From Immundisolibacterales bacterium (lineage in GTDB: Bacteria; Pseudomonadota; Gammaproteobacteria; HK1): a DNA stretch of 64,000 nt. The stretch spans positions 1 through 64,000 of the forward strand of contig JAPOPW010000074.1 in assembly GCA_026712715.1 (NCBI GenBank), given 5' to 3'. Below are positions 7,541-16,633 of the stretch, in pieces (positions within the stretch are counted from its first letter, which is position 1; every line of letters begins with the position of its first letter). Made by a program: the position numbers and the translations under genes. The notes beneath the pieces are model-generated. The model saw nothing but the letters and a program-made list of their open reading frames with translations. It was not told the DNA's origin and made no database searches.

Positions 7541-8245
7541 ATGTTTCCGCTTCACGACGACAACCCGACGCGCCGCACGCCGTTCATCACGGTCGCCCTG
7601 ATCGTCGCGTGCGCGCTCGTCTTCCTGTGGCAGCTCTCGCTCGACGGCTACGGCCAGCAGCATGCGGTATTCGCCCTCGGCGCCATTCCGGCGGTGCTGT
7701 TCGACAAGGCGCACCTCCCCGCGGAGCTCGTGCTCGTTCCTGCCTGGGCGACGGCGTTCACGTCCATGTTCATGCACGGCGGATGGATGCACATCATCGG
7801 CAACATGCTGTACCTGTGGATATTCGGCAACAACATCGAGGACTCGATGGGCCCGGTCCGGTTCACGTTCTTCTACCTCGTCTGCGGGCTGCTCGCGCTC
7901 GTCGCCCACGCCGCTCCCAACGCGGCCTCCCAGGTGCCGCTCATCGGCGCGAGCGGCGCGGTGTCCGGGGTGCTCGGCGCGTATCTGCTCCTTTTTCCGC
8001 ACGCCCGGGTGCTCGTGGCCATTCCCTTCGGTTTCTTCATCCACACGATGCGCATCCGCGCCGTCTGGGTGCTCGGCGGCTGGTTCCTGCTCCAGCTCTT
8101 CAATTCCGCCATGGTGGGCGCGGAAGGCGCCGGGGTGGCATGGGACGCCCACATCGGCGGATTTCTCGCCGGGGCGGTGCTGATCCCGCTCTTCAAGCAC
8201 CGCGGCGTGAAGCTGTTCGCTCCTGCCCGCACACGCATCCGTTGA
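7541..8245 (+). CDS. rhomboid family intramembrane serine protease
   Basis: 234-residue polytopic membrane protease. The nucleophile motif is GASGAVSG (residues about 146-153), the catalytic histidine is in WDAHIGGFLAG near residue 205, and the amide-stabilising HGGWMHIIGNMLYLWIFGNN block lies near residues 84-103. At least six hydrophobic helices are visible. It starts at ATG 7541, shortly after an AT-poor spacer from the divergent selenoprotein gene. Substrates are unknown. The thioesterase-like gene follows after 16 bases and may be co-transcribed. Confidence 0.92.
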   Translation: MFPLHDDNPTRRTPFITVALIVACALVFLWQLSLDGYGQQHAVFALGAIPAVLFDKAHLPAELVLVPAWATAFTSMFMHGGWMHIIGNMLYLWIFGNNIEDSMGPVRFTFFYLVCGLLALVAHAAPNAASQVPLIGASGAVSGVLGAYLLLFPHARVLVAIPFGFFIHTMRIRAVWVLGGWFLLQLFNSAMVGAEGAGVAWDAHIGGFLAGAVLIPLFKHRGVKLFAPARTRIR

Positions 8246-8261
8246 CGGACATTCGACGAAG

Positions 8262-9020
8262 ATGACCGATTTCGCCCGCACGATCGTGATCGATTCGCGA
8301 TACTCGGGTCCACCCGGACTCGGCAACGGAGGCTATGTCGCGGGGGTGGTCGCGGCAGCCCTGGGTGCGGAGGCGACCGTGACCCTGCGCGCGCCCATTC
8401 CCCTCGACACGCCCCTGGAGCTCGCCGGCAATGGGGGACGAGACGCCTCGGCGAACACCATTGCGCGCGGGACCCGCCGGACGGAGCTGCGAAGCGGGGA
8501 TTCCCTGCTCGCCGAAGGCGTGGCGGGCACCCCCGACCTTCCATCGCCGCCCGCCGTGCCCGAACGCTCCACCGCGCTCGCCGCGAGCGGGCGGTACGCG
8601 GGCCGGACTCCGAACCCGTACGAGCAGTGCTTCGTGTGCGGATTCACCCGGACGCCGGGAAGCGCTCTGCGGGTCTTTGCCGGACCGACGCCGACCCCGG
8701 GACTCGTCGCCGCCGACTGGCCGGTTCACCCGGACCTCGCGGACGAGGACGGCGCGGTGCCCGACGAGTACCTCTGGGGAGCCCTCGACTGTCCCGGCGC
8801 CTACGCGGTCGGCATCATCGACCTTCGGCTGGGGCGAATGACGGCGCGGATCTCGGGAAGGGTCCGTCCCGGCGAGCGCTGCACGGTGGCCGGCTGGCGG
8901 CTCGGCGCAGAGCGCCGCAAGCACTTCACGGGCACCGCGGTGTACGGCGAGGCGGGCGACGTGGTGGCTCTCGCGCACTCGATCTGGATCGCTCCGCGCG
9001 CGGACGGCACGAGCCCGTGA
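8262..9020 (+). CDS. hotdog-fold thioesterase-like protein
   Basis: 252-residue protein resembling tandem hotdog thioesterases. The opening reads RYSGPPGLGNGGYVAGVVAA, the typical start of such a domain. A CFVCG motif near residue 123 and a second hotdog-like half (ALDCPGAYAVGI, ARISGRVRPGERCTVAGW) follow. These motifs occur in acyl-CoA thioesterase-like proteins of actinobacteria and proteobacteria. The substrate is unknown; position before an enoyl-CoA hydratase-like gene suggests an acyl-CoA role. Spacing to the next gene is 49 bases. Confidence 0.65.
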   Translation: MTDFARTIVIDSRYSGPPGLGNGGYVAGVVAAALGAEATVTLRAPIPLDTPLELAGNGGRDASANTIARGTRRTELRSGDSLLAEGVAGTPDLPSPPAVPERSTALAASGRYAGRTPNPYEQCFVCGFTRTPGSALRVFAGPTPTPGLVAADWPVHPDLADEDGAVPDEYLWGALDCPGAYAVGIIDLRLGRMTARISGRVRPGERCTVAGWRLGAERRKHFTGTAVYGEAGDVVALAHSIWIAPRADGTSP

Positions 9021-9069
9021 GCGCCCTCCCCCGACACCTCCAATTCCGCCGGCGGCGAAGGAGAAGACG

Positions 9070-9924
9070 ATGACCGACGAAGCGGCCCGAATGCAGACGA
9101 CCGTGTCCAGCCCCGCCGCCTCCGACGCGGCGGACCGTGGCGGAGCACCCGCCCGGGTGCACGTGTCGCGCGACGGCGCGATCGCGACCGTGGTCATCGA
9201 CTCCCCCGCCCGCCGCAATGCGCTCAGCGTCGAGATCGCTCTCGGGCTCCAGGACGCGATGGCGGAGCTGGACGCGGACCCCGAGGTCCGCTGCGTGATC
9301 GTGCGCGGGGCCGGCGGGCGCGCGTTCAGCGCCGGGGCGGACATCAGCGAGTTCTCGACCTGGCGGGTCAACAAGCGGCGCGGGCGCATCTACGCCGGCA
9401 TCCTCGGCGCTGCGCTCGAATCCGTGCGCGCCTGCCGCCACCCCACCATCGCCCTCATCGAGGGCGATTGCGTCGGCGGCGGACTCGGGGTCGCGGTCAT
9501 GTGCGATCTGCGCGTGTGCGGTGCCTCCAGCCGCTTCGGGGTTCCGGTGAAGCGGCTCGGACTCGTCGAGTCGCCCGACGAGCTCGCGCCGCTGGTCGCG
9601 AAGCTCGGCGCCAACCCGATGCTCGAGATCCTGCTCCTCGGCGAGGTCTTCGGAGCCGAGGATGCGCTCCGGCTCGGGCTCGTCAACCGCGCGGTGCCCG
9701 ACGACGAGGTGGAGGCCACGGCACATCGCATGGCGGCGAGCGTCGCCGAAGGGGCCCCGCTCTCCGCCCGTTGGCACAAGAAGTTCATCCACCGGCTGCT
9801 CGACCCGCGCCCGCTGACGGACGAGGAACGCGACGAGGGCTACGACTGCTACGACACCGAGGATTTCCAGATCGGCTTCCGGGCGTTCCTCGCGAAGGAA
9901 CGCCCGAAGTTCACCGGGAAGTAG
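9070..9924 (+). CDS. enoyl-CoA hydratase/isomerase family protein
   Basis: 284-residue crotonase-fold protein. The oxyanion-hole segments RAFSAGADISEFS (near residue 80) and GDCVGGGLGVAVMCDLRV (near 132) are present. Canonical enoyl-CoA hydratases carry two catalytic glutamates in the segments corresponding here to SRFGVPVKRLGLV and ESPDELAPLVAKL; the first is replaced by Val-Pro-Val and the second region is unusual. It may therefore act on a different acyl-CoA reaction such as isomerisation or hydrolysis. The first 35 residues are an extra leader of low complexity. GGCGAAGGAGAAG precedes the ATG. Confidence 0.82.
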   Translation: MTDEAARMQTTVSSPAASDAADRGGAPARVHVSRDGAIATVVIDSPARRNALSVEIALGLQDAMAELDADPEVRCVIVRGAGGRAFSAGADISEFSTWRVNKRRGRIYAGILGAALESVRACRHPTIALIEGDCVGGGLGVAVMCDLRVCGASSRFGVPVKRLGLVESPDELAPLVAKLGANPMLEILLLGEVFGAEDALRLGLVNRAVPDDEVEATAHRMAASVAEGAPLSARWHKKFIHRLLDPRPLTDEERDEGYDCYDTEDFQIGFRAFLAKERPKFTGK

Positions 9925-9957
9925 CGCCGTCGGCAGGCGGACGGCAGGCGACCCACC

Positions 9958-12228
9958 ATGCTGCGGCTTGCCGTCGACACCGGAGGCACCTTCACCGACC
10001 TCGTCGTTCGCGACGAGGCGCGAGGCGACTCGTGGTTCGCGAAGACCCTGAGCACCCCCTCCGACCCGGCCCGCGCCGTCCTCGCCGGGATCGAGCGCCT
10101 CGCCCGCGTCCGCCCGTTCGTCCTCGCGGAGGTCGGGGAGATTCTGATCGCGACCACCGTCGCGACCAACGCCATCCTCGAGCGAAAGGGCGGCCGGACC
10201 GCCCTTGTCACCACCCGCGGCTTTCGCGACGTTCTGATCATGGGTCGATCGAAGCGCTTCGATACCTACGATCTCTGGCTCGACAAGCCCCGGCCCCTCG
10301 TCCCCCGCCGTGCGATTCACGAGGTGGACGAGCGGATCGCCCACGACGGGGAAGTGCTGCAGCCCCTCGACCCCGCGTCGGTCGCGGCGGTGGCGGAGCG
10401 GATCGCGGGCGGCGGCGTGGAGAGCGTCGCGGTGTGTCTCCTTCACGCCTACGCCAACCCCGCCCACGAGCGGGCGGTGGGCGCGCAGCTTGCGGCGCAC
10501 CTCGGCGGTCCGGGACGAAACCGCGCGGTGCCGGTCTCCCTCTCCTCGGACGTCTCGCCCCGCCGCCGCGAGTACGAACGCGCCAGCACCGTCGTCGCCA
10601 ACGCCTACGTCAAGCCGATCGTCGGCCGGTTCCTCGCCGGGCTGGAGGCCGCATTCGCCTCCCTCGGCTTCACGGGCGATCTCCGCGTCATGCAGTCCAA
10701 CGGCGGCCTCACCACTCCCGCCCTCGCCCGCGAGTACCCGGTCAACATCGTCGAGTCGGGTCCGGCGGCCGGAGTGCTCGCGTGCCGGGCCACGGGACTG
10801 CGCGAGGACGTGGCGCACGTCTTCACGTTCGACATGGGCGGGACCACCGCCAAGGTCGGGGTCATCGACGGCGGCGAGCCGGCGGTGACCTCGACGTTCG
10901 AGGTGGACGGGGTGAACCTTCGCAAGTGGAGCGGCCTGCCCCTCGACATCCCGGCGGTGGAGCTTGTCGAGATCGGCGCCGGCGGAGGCAGCATCGCTTC
11001 CACCCGGCTCGGCGTCGTCGCGGTCGGACCCGAGAGCGCGGGGGCGGAGCCGGGGCCCGTGTGCTACGGCCGGGGAGGCGAGCGTTGCACCCTGACCGAC
11101 GCGAACCTCGTGCTCGGCTATCTCGACCCGAAGTCCTTCGCGGGGGGCGAACTGCGTATCGATCGCGCGGCCGCGGAGCGCGCCACCCGCAGGCAGATCG
11201 GGGAGCCGCTCGGCCTCGAACTCGCCGCCGCCGCGTGGGGCGTGCACCGGATCGCGAACGCGAACATGGAACGGGCGCTGCGCTCCATGTCCATAGAGCG
11301 CGGGCGCGACCCGCGCGAGTACGCCATGGTGGCGTTCGGAGGAGCCGGCCCGCTCCATGCCTGCGAGCTCGCGCGCGCGCTCGGCATCCCGCGGGTCATC
11401 GTGCCGCGCGGCGCCGGAGTCGCGTCCGCCATCGGTCTGCTCGAGGCGGAGCGGAGCCTCACCGTGTCGCGCACGCGGACGATCGGGCTGGACGCCCCCG
11501 GAGCGGCGCGCGAGCTGGCCCGGCTCTACGGCGAGCTGGAGACGCGCGCCCGCGCGCTCTTCGGCGAGGCAACCCCGCCGGCCGCGTGGCGGCGGCACGC
11601 CCACGTACGCTACGCGGGACAGGGGTTCGAGCTTCGCATCTCCCTGCCCGCGGGACCCATCGACGATGCGTTCCTGTCGCGCACCCGCGACGTCTTCGAG
11701 TCACGCTACGGAGCGGAGTACGGCTACGCCCGTCACGATCAACCGGCGGAGGGGACGGACTGGTTCCTCACCGGCAGCCCCGACGAACCGGCCGCCGCGA
11801 TCCCGAACGCCGAGCGGACGGCGCAACCGCGGGCGGAAACGGACCCGGGGGCGGACCGGGCTGCGGATGCCGAAGAGAGGGCGGGCGACGCGCCCCGGGC
11901 GTTCCCCGGTCCCGGCGATGGTGCCGAACCGGCCGCGCACGATGCGCGAAGCGCGGCTCGCGCGGAGGGCGCGTGCCCGCCCGGGTCGTCGAGGGTCGAA
12001 CCGGTCGGCACGGTGTGCGCCTGGCTGCCGGAAGCGACGGGCCGCCGGAGATGGATCGACTGCCCGGTCTTCGAACGGGACGCGCTGCGCGCGGGCGACC
12101 GGGTATCGGGTCCGGCGATCGTGGCCGAGCGCGAGTCCACCCTCCTCCTTCCGGCCGGCGACACCGCGCGGGTCAGCGCCCACGGCAGTCTCCTCATCGA
12201 CGTATCGGTCACGGAGAATCAGCGATGA
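9958..12228 (+). CDS. hyuA: hydantoinase/oxoprolinase subunit A (HyuA family)
   Basis: 756-residue ATP-dependent hydantoinase/oxoprolinase A subunit, partner of the HyuB-like product downstream. The actin-like nucleotide-binding motifs are DTGGTFTDLVVR at residues 6-17 and FDMGGTTAKVGVIDGG near 290; IERGRDPREYAMVAFGGAGP lies near 446. Family reactions include N-methylhydantoin or 5-oxoproline hydrolysis and, in relatives, ketone carboxylation; the substrate here is unknown. Residues about 608-678 are an Ala/Pro/Asp-rich insertion not seen in normal HyuA. The stop overlaps the hyuB start (ATGA). Confidence 0.9.
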   Translation: MLRLAVDTGGTFTDLVVRDEARGDSWFAKTLSTPSDPARAVLAGIERLARVRPFVLAEVGEILIATTVATNAILERKGGRTALVTTRGFRDVLIMGRSKRFDTYDLWLDKPRPLVPRRAIHEVDERIAHDGEVLQPLDPASVAAVAERIAGGGVESVAVCLLHAYANPAHERAVGAQLAAHLGGPGRNRAVPVSLSSDVSPRRREYERASTVVANAYVKPIVGRFLAGLEAAFASLGFTGDLRVMQSNGGLTTPALAREYPVNIVESGPAAGVLACRATGLREDVAHVFTFDMGGTTAKVGVIDGGEPAVTSTFEVDGVNLRKWSGLPLDIPAVELVEIGAGGGSIASTRLGVVAVGPESAGAEPGPVCYGRGGERCTLTDANLVLGYLDPKSFAGGELRIDRAAAERATRRQIGEPLGLELAAAAWGVHRIANANMERALRSMSIERGRDPREYAMVAFGGAGPLHACELARALGIPRVIVPRGAGVASAIGLLEAERSLTVSRTRTIGLDAPGAARELARLYGELETRARALFGEATPPAAWRRHAHVRYAGQGFELRISLPAGPIDDAFLSRTRDVFESRYGAEYGYARHDQPAEGTDWFLTGSPDEPAAAIPNAERTAQPRAETDPGADRAADAEERAGDAPRAFPGPGDGAEPAAHDARSAARAEGACPPGSSRVEPVGTVCAWLPEATGRRRWIDCPVFERDALRAGDRVSGPAIVAERESTLLLPAGDTARVSAHGSLLIDVSVTENQR

Positions 12229-13919
12229 AGCACGCGCGACCGGCAACCATCGATCCCGTCACCCTGAGCGTCCTCTGGAACGGCCTCATCTCCATTGCCG
12301 ACGACATGGGGACCACCCTCCGCCACACCGCCTACTCGGCCGCCGTGCGCGAAGGGGACGATTTCTCGACCGGGCTCTTCGACGCACGGGGACGGCTCGT
12401 CGCCCAGGGGAACTTCTCCCCCGGGCATCTCGGCTCCATGCCTTACGTGGTGCGCCACGTCCTCGACCACTTCGCCCCGGAGGAATTCGAGCCGGGCGAC
12501 GCGGTCCTCCTCAACGACTCTTTCATGGGGTCCGGGCACTACCCGGACTGCTTCATGACCTCGCCCCTCTTCGTGGACGGACGGCTCGTCGGATTCGCGG
12601 TCAACATCGCCCACCACGTCGACATGGGCGGCGCGGTGCCGGGCTCGCAGATCGTGGACGTGCGCGAAGCGTTCCAGGAAGGGCTGCGCATCCTCCCGGT
12701 GCGTATCGCCCGGGCGGGCGCGTTCCGGGAGGACCTGCTCCGGCTCATCCTCGGCAACGTGCGGCTGCCGGAGATCGTGCGCGGGGACCTCCTTGCCCAG
12801 CGCAACGCGAACGCGGTGGCGGCCGAACGGTACGCGGCGTTCTTCGCGCGGTACGGATCCGATCTCGTGGACGCGGCCATCGACTCCATCCTGGACCGCT
12901 CCGAGGCCCGCATGCGCGAGCTCGTTTCCGCCCTTCCGGACGGCACCTGGAGCCACGAGGACTTCATGGACGACGACGCGCGCACCGGCGAGCCTCTGCG
13001 CTTCCACGTCGCCGTCACGGTGGACGGCGACTCGATCGTCCTCGACTGGTCCGGAAGCAGCGATCAGGTCGAGGCCGGCATCAACTCCTACATCAACTAC
13101 ACTCGCGCCTACTCCGGCTTCGCGGTCAAGGTGTTCACCGACCCGCACCTGCCCCAGAACGAAGGCGTCAACCGGCCGGTCGAGGTGCGCGCGCGCCCGG
13201 GATCGTTCTTCAACCCGACGTTCCCCGCCCCGAGCAGCGGGCGCGCGATCAACCAGATCCGGCTGTTCGAGGTGGTGTGCGGCGCGTTCGCGAGGATGCG
13301 CCCGGAGCCCGCGATGGCGAGCTTCTCCCACTGGAGCAACCCGGTGATGGGCGGAGCGGACGATCGGCCCGGTCGCGGGAACCGCCCCTTCGTCTTCTAC
13401 GACGTCATCTACGGCGGCTACGGAGGCCGCTCCGACAAGGATGGGGCGGAGGGCCTGTGCCCGGTGTTCAACGCGACCAACATCCCGGTGGAGGTCCACG
13501 AGTCGCAGGCCCCCGTCCGGGTCCGGCGCCTCGAGTTCATCGCCGATTCGGCGGGCGCGGGCCGGTTTCGGGGCGGCTGCGGGGTCCGCAAGGACGTCGA
13601 GCTCCTGGCGAGCCGCGCCACCGTGTCGCTTTCCGGCGACCGGCACCGCTCGGCACCGCCGGGACTCGCGGGCGGGCTTCCCGGCGCCCGGGGGGAGACC
13701 GTGCTGAACCCCGACGGTGGGGCCGAGCGGCTCGCCTCGAAGGAAACCCGCGAACTCGCGCGGGGGGACGTCGTGAGCTACCGGCTGAGCGGGGCGGGCG
13801 GATACGGTCCGCCGGCCGAACGGGACGAGGACGCCGTCCGCCAGGACCTCGCGGACGGCTACATCACGGCGGGCGCGGCCCGCGAAACTTACGGAATCGA
13901 CACCAGGAAGACGCCATGA
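12225..13919 (+). CDS. hyuB: hydantoinase/oxoprolinase subunit B (HyuB family)
   Basis: 564-residue HyuB-family subunit. It opens with DPVTLSVLWNGLISIADDMG, and carries the family segments HTAYSAAVREGDDFSTGLFD, LLNDSFMGSGHYPDC, NIAHHVDMGGAVPGSQ and SYINYTRAYSGFAVKVF; a glycine-rich LSGAGGYGPP tail ends the enzyme. The two histidines of HHVDMGG are likely metal ligands by family analogy. The ATG overlaps the hyuA stop by four bases, and its own stop overlaps the start of the next hydrolase in the same ATGA manner. All three genes are therefore likely translated together. Confidence 0.91.
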   Translation: MKHARPATIDPVTLSVLWNGLISIADDMGTTLRHTAYSAAVREGDDFSTGLFDARGRLVAQGNFSPGHLGSMPYVVRHVLDHFAPEEFEPGDAVLLNDSFMGSGHYPDCFMTSPLFVDGRLVGFAVNIAHHVDMGGAVPGSQIVDVREAFQEGLRILPVRIARAGAFREDLLRLILGNVRLPEIVRGDLLAQRNANAVAAERYAAFFARYGSDLVDAAIDSILDRSEARMRELVSALPDGTWSHEDFMDDDARTGEPLRFHVAVTVDGDSIVLDWSGSSDQVEAGINSYINYTRAYSGFAVKVFTDPHLPQNEGVNRPVEVRARPGSFFNPTFPAPSSGRAINQIRLFEVVCGAFARMRPEPAMASFSHWSNPVMGGADDRPGRGNRPFVFYDVIYGGYGGRSDKDGAEGLCPVFNATNIPVEVHESQAPVRVRRLEFIADSAGAGRFRGGCGVRKDVELLASRATVSLSGDRHRSAPPGLAGGLPGARGETVLNPDGGAERLASKETRELARGDVVSYRLSGAGGYGPPAERDEDAVRQDLADGYITAGAARETYGIDTRKTP

Positions 13920-14779
13920 CCTACCAGGACCTGTCCCCCGAAGCGCTCGAGCTCGAGTTCAACCCGCGCGCGACCGCGAAGAACCTCGACGAACGGCTCG
14001 CGGCGAGCGCCTCCGCCTCCGCCGAGGCCCGGGCTGGGCTCGACTGCGTGCTCGACGTGCGCTACGGCCCCGGAGAGAACGAGACCCTCGACATCTTTCC
14101 GGCCGCGGACCCCGGATCGGATCGGGGCTCGCCGGTCCAGCTCTTCATCCACGGCGGCTACTGGCGCGCGATGGACAAGAGCGACTACAGCTTCATCGCG
14201 GACGTCTTCCAGCCGGCGGGGGCGACCACCGTCCTCATCAACTACGACCTCTGCCCGACGGTCACCCTGGACACGATCGTCGAGCAGTCCAACCGCTCCA
14301 TCGCGTGGATCTGGCGGAACATCGCGGACTACGGAGGCGACCCGGGTCGCCTGTACGTCTCCGGCAACTCGGCCGGCGGCCATCTCACCGCCATGGCCCT
14401 CGCCCACGACTGGGAAGGGGAGGGACTCCCGGCGGACATCATCAAGGGGGCGGTTCCGATCACCGGGGTCATGGACTGCGAACCGGTGCTCGACATCACG
14501 GTGAACGCGGAGGTCCGCCTCGAGCCGGAGGCCGCGCGACGGCTGAGCCCCCTTCGCAACCCGCCACGGCGGGCGCTGCCCCTGCTCGTCGCGGTCGGGG
14601 GAGCCGAGCCGCGGCTCTGGATCAAGATGTCGGAGGACTACGCGGCCCTTTGCCGCGAGCATGGAATCGAGTGCGAGTACATGGCGATGCCGGGTCACGA
14701 CCACTTCGACATCGGCCGCGCGGTCGGCGATCCGCGAAGCCCTCTCGCGCAGGCGATGCTGCGTATGATGGGCCTTTGA
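13916..14779 (+). CDS. alpha/beta hydrolase, arylformamidase (KynB2)-like
   Basis: 287-residue alpha/beta hydrolase. The oxyanion segment QLFIHGGYWRAMDKSDYSF (near residue 80) and the nucleophile elbow SGNSAGGHLTAMAL (near 152) match the bacterial arylformamidase/carbamate-hydrolase branch; the acid/base histidine is in MPGHDHFDIG near 262. It starts on the hyuB stop codon (ATGA). In this context it could open an N-formyl or N-carbamoyl product from the HyuAB reaction, but that is inference. A kynurenine role is unsupported because no kynurenine pathway genes are nearby. Confidence 0.78.
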   Translation: MTYQDLSPEALELEFNPRATAKNLDERLAASASASAEARAGLDCVLDVRYGPGENETLDIFPAADPGSDRGSPVQLFIHGGYWRAMDKSDYSFIADVFQPAGATTVLINYDLCPTVTLDTIVEQSNRSIAWIWRNIADYGGDPGRLYVSGNSAGGHLTAMALAHDWEGEGLPADIIKGAVPITGVMDCEPVLDITVNAEVRLEPEAARRLSPLRNPPRRALPLLVAVGGAEPRLWIKMSEDYAALCREHGIECEYMAMPGHDHFDIGRAVGDPRSPLAQAMLRMMGL

Positions 14780-14918
14780 ATTCCGCGCCCGGATCCGCGT
14801 GAGTCCCGGACTCGCCCCGACCCCTCGTCACGAGCCCGCCCGAGGCCCCATGCCAGTTCACGGAAACGGCGGACACGGCGCGGGACGGCGGGTCCACGAA
14901 ACGGAGCCAAGCATCCCG

Positions 14919-15401
14919 ATGAACCTCGAATCCATGGCGCGCGATCTGGGCGCCCTCCTCAAGGAACGCGGCGAGACGGTCGCGGTGAGCGAATCCTCGA
15001 CCGGCGGCCTCGTCTCCGCCGCCCTGCTCTCGATTCCCGGAGCGTCGGCGTACTTCGTCGGCGGCGCGGTCGTCTACACCGGCGCGGCGCGGCACGGGCT
15101 GCTCGAGCTCCCGGCCGCGTTGCCGGCCGAGACGCGCTCGTCGTCCGAACCCTACGCGGCGCTCGGGGCGCGGACGATCCGCGAGCGCCTGGGGGCGACC
15201 TGGGGTCTCGCGGAGACCGGAGCGGCGGGTCCGACCGGCAACCGCTACGGCGATGCGGCCGGGCACACGTGCCTCGCGGTGAGCGGCCCGGTGGAACGGG
15301 TCCTCACCCTCGAGACCGGGCACGGCGACCGCGAAGCCAACATGTGGGAGTTCGCCCGGGCCGCGCTCGCGCTTCTCGACGAGGCGGTGCGCCGGGCGTG
15401 A
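14919..15401 (+). CDS. pncC: CinA C-terminal domain protein, nicotinamide-nucleotide amidohydrolase-like (PncC)
   Basis: 160-residue stand-alone CinA C-terminal domain, the family that deamidates nicotinamide mononucleotide to nicotinate mononucleotide. Motifs are VAVSESSTGGLVSAALLSIP at residues 23-42, FVGGAVVYTGAARHGLL, and ETGAAGPTGNRYGD near 105, with ETGHGDREANMWEFARAAL at the end. I chose ATG 14919 rather than the upstream open frame because the conserved domain starts here and GGAG lies 12 bases upstream. Length is normal for PncC without the N-terminal MoCF domain. Confidence 0.86.
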   Translation: MNLESMARDLGALLKERGETVAVSESSTGGLVSAALLSIPGASAYFVGGAVVYTGAARHGLLELPAALPAETRSSSEPYAALGARTIRERLGATWGLAETGAAGPTGNRYGDAAGHTCLAVSGPVERVLTLETGHGDREANMWEFARAALALLDEAVRRA

Positions 15402-15686
15402 TGCCCGGCGGGGAGTCCGGGGCGCGCTCATGACGGGCACGCGGGCGGAGACGAAAGGCGGCCTCGGCGAGTTCATCGTGGCGCCGTTCGAGAACCGCGA
15501 CGCGCTCGGCCGGGGACGCCTCGACAACGCCAAACCGGATCGCAGTCGGCGTGGCCGGCTCGAGCGTAACGTCACATATTGCGGGCAGCCGTGCCGTCTT
15601 GGCGCCAGGTCCCGAAGAACTCGTGGCATTCTTCCGGAAAGCGACGAGAATTGGTGAGACATCGCGACGGAGGGTGGAGTCGGCAC

Positions 15687-16427
15687 ATGGCAGCACAATT
15701 GAGCGCGGAGCGGGAGAATTCGAGCCCGGTGGAACGTCTGCGGGCAAAGCTCGCGCGGGACGAACCCCTGGTCGTCGTGAACGCGGACCACCCGTCCGCG
15801 AGCTTCGTCGAGGTGCTCGCGCGGCAGCCGATCGACATCGTCTTCATCGACTGCGAGCAGGGAAGCCCGGACGTCGAGTCGGTCGAGAACATGGCCCGCG
15901 CCGCGCGCCTGCACGCCATGGCGAGCGTGGTGCGCGTGTTCAGCCCTGCCGACTGGGTGCTCGAGCGCTACCTCTTCCGGGGGGTGGACGGGGTGGTGGT
16001 CCCGCGAGTCGACCGCGCTGCCGACGCGCGGCGGGTCGTCGAGTCGGTCCGGTACTGCTACCCGCGCGACCCTTCGGCCAAGTTCGTGTCGGTGCAGATC
16101 GAGACCACTAACGCGGTCGAGGAGCTCGACGACTTCCTAGCCGTGGACGGCATCGACGTCTACTTCATCGGCCCGGTGGACCTCGCGAAGAGCATGGGAC
16201 ACGAGGGCAACTTCCGGGCACCGGCGGTCCAGCGGGTGATGGACGAGGTGATCGAAAGGGCCCGTGCGGCGGGACGTCACACGGGGATCCTGGTCGACGA
16301 CGACAACGTCGCGGACTACGTGGCGAAGGGCGTGCGCTTCCTCTACACCCACGCGAACGACTTCGTCGCGGCCGGCGCGCGCGCATTCGCGGGGCGAGCG
16401 GGGGCGACCGGGTCCTCGATTAGCTAG
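15687..16427 (+). CDS. HpcH/HpaI family aldolase
   Basis: 246-residue class II pyruvate-type aldolase of the HpcH/HpaI/citrate lyase family. IVFIDCEQGSPDVESVEN, GVDGVVVPRVDRAADARRVV and VQIETTNAVEELDDF carry the family metal-ligand glutamate; the second acid ligand follows in YFIGPVDLAKSMG. The start at 15687 has GGTGGAG seven bases upstream. It is convergent with the nitrile hydratase-like genes. The natural aldehyde or hydroxy-acid substrate cannot be read from sequence. The preceding 285 bases (15402-15686) hold no gene I can support. Confidence 0.85.
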   Translation: MAAQLSAERENSSPVERLRAKLARDEPLVVVNADHPSASFVEVLARQPIDIVFIDCEQGSPDVESVENMARAARLHAMASVVRVFSPADWVLERYLFRGVDGVVVPRVDRAADARRVVESVRYCYPRDPSAKFVSVQIETTNAVEELDDFLAVDGIDVYFIGPVDLAKSMGHEGNFRAPAVQRVMDEVIERARAAGRHTGILVDDDNVADYVAKGVRFLYTHANDFVAAGARAFAGRAGATGSSIS

Positions 16428-16633
16428 CTGCGCTTCGCCAGGAAGTCGTTCGGCCCTGCGGGAGCGGGGTCGAGAAGCCCGGACTCCGTCGAGGATTCCT
16501 CCCGGCTTCCCGCCCGCGGTGTCCCGCGCCGTGCGTTCCATCGGGGCGCCCAGCCAGTCGAAGTCGCGCTCGACGGCAACTCCCGCGCCTTCCGTCCCCC
16601 CCTTGGCGAACGGAGCACCACAGTCCGCCAGGT

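Noticed and set aside
8926-11604. A very long open frame on the minus strand opposite the enoyl-CoA hydratase-like and hyuA genes
   Set aside because: GC-rich codon use on the plus strand produces stop-free antisense frames. The translation is Arg/Gly/Asp/Glu/His-rich with no family motif, and the plus strand encodes clear enzymes.
15430-15657. Possible 75-codon gene between pncC and the HpcH aldolase
   Set aside because: No homology and no clear ribosome site; the interval reads as a spacer.
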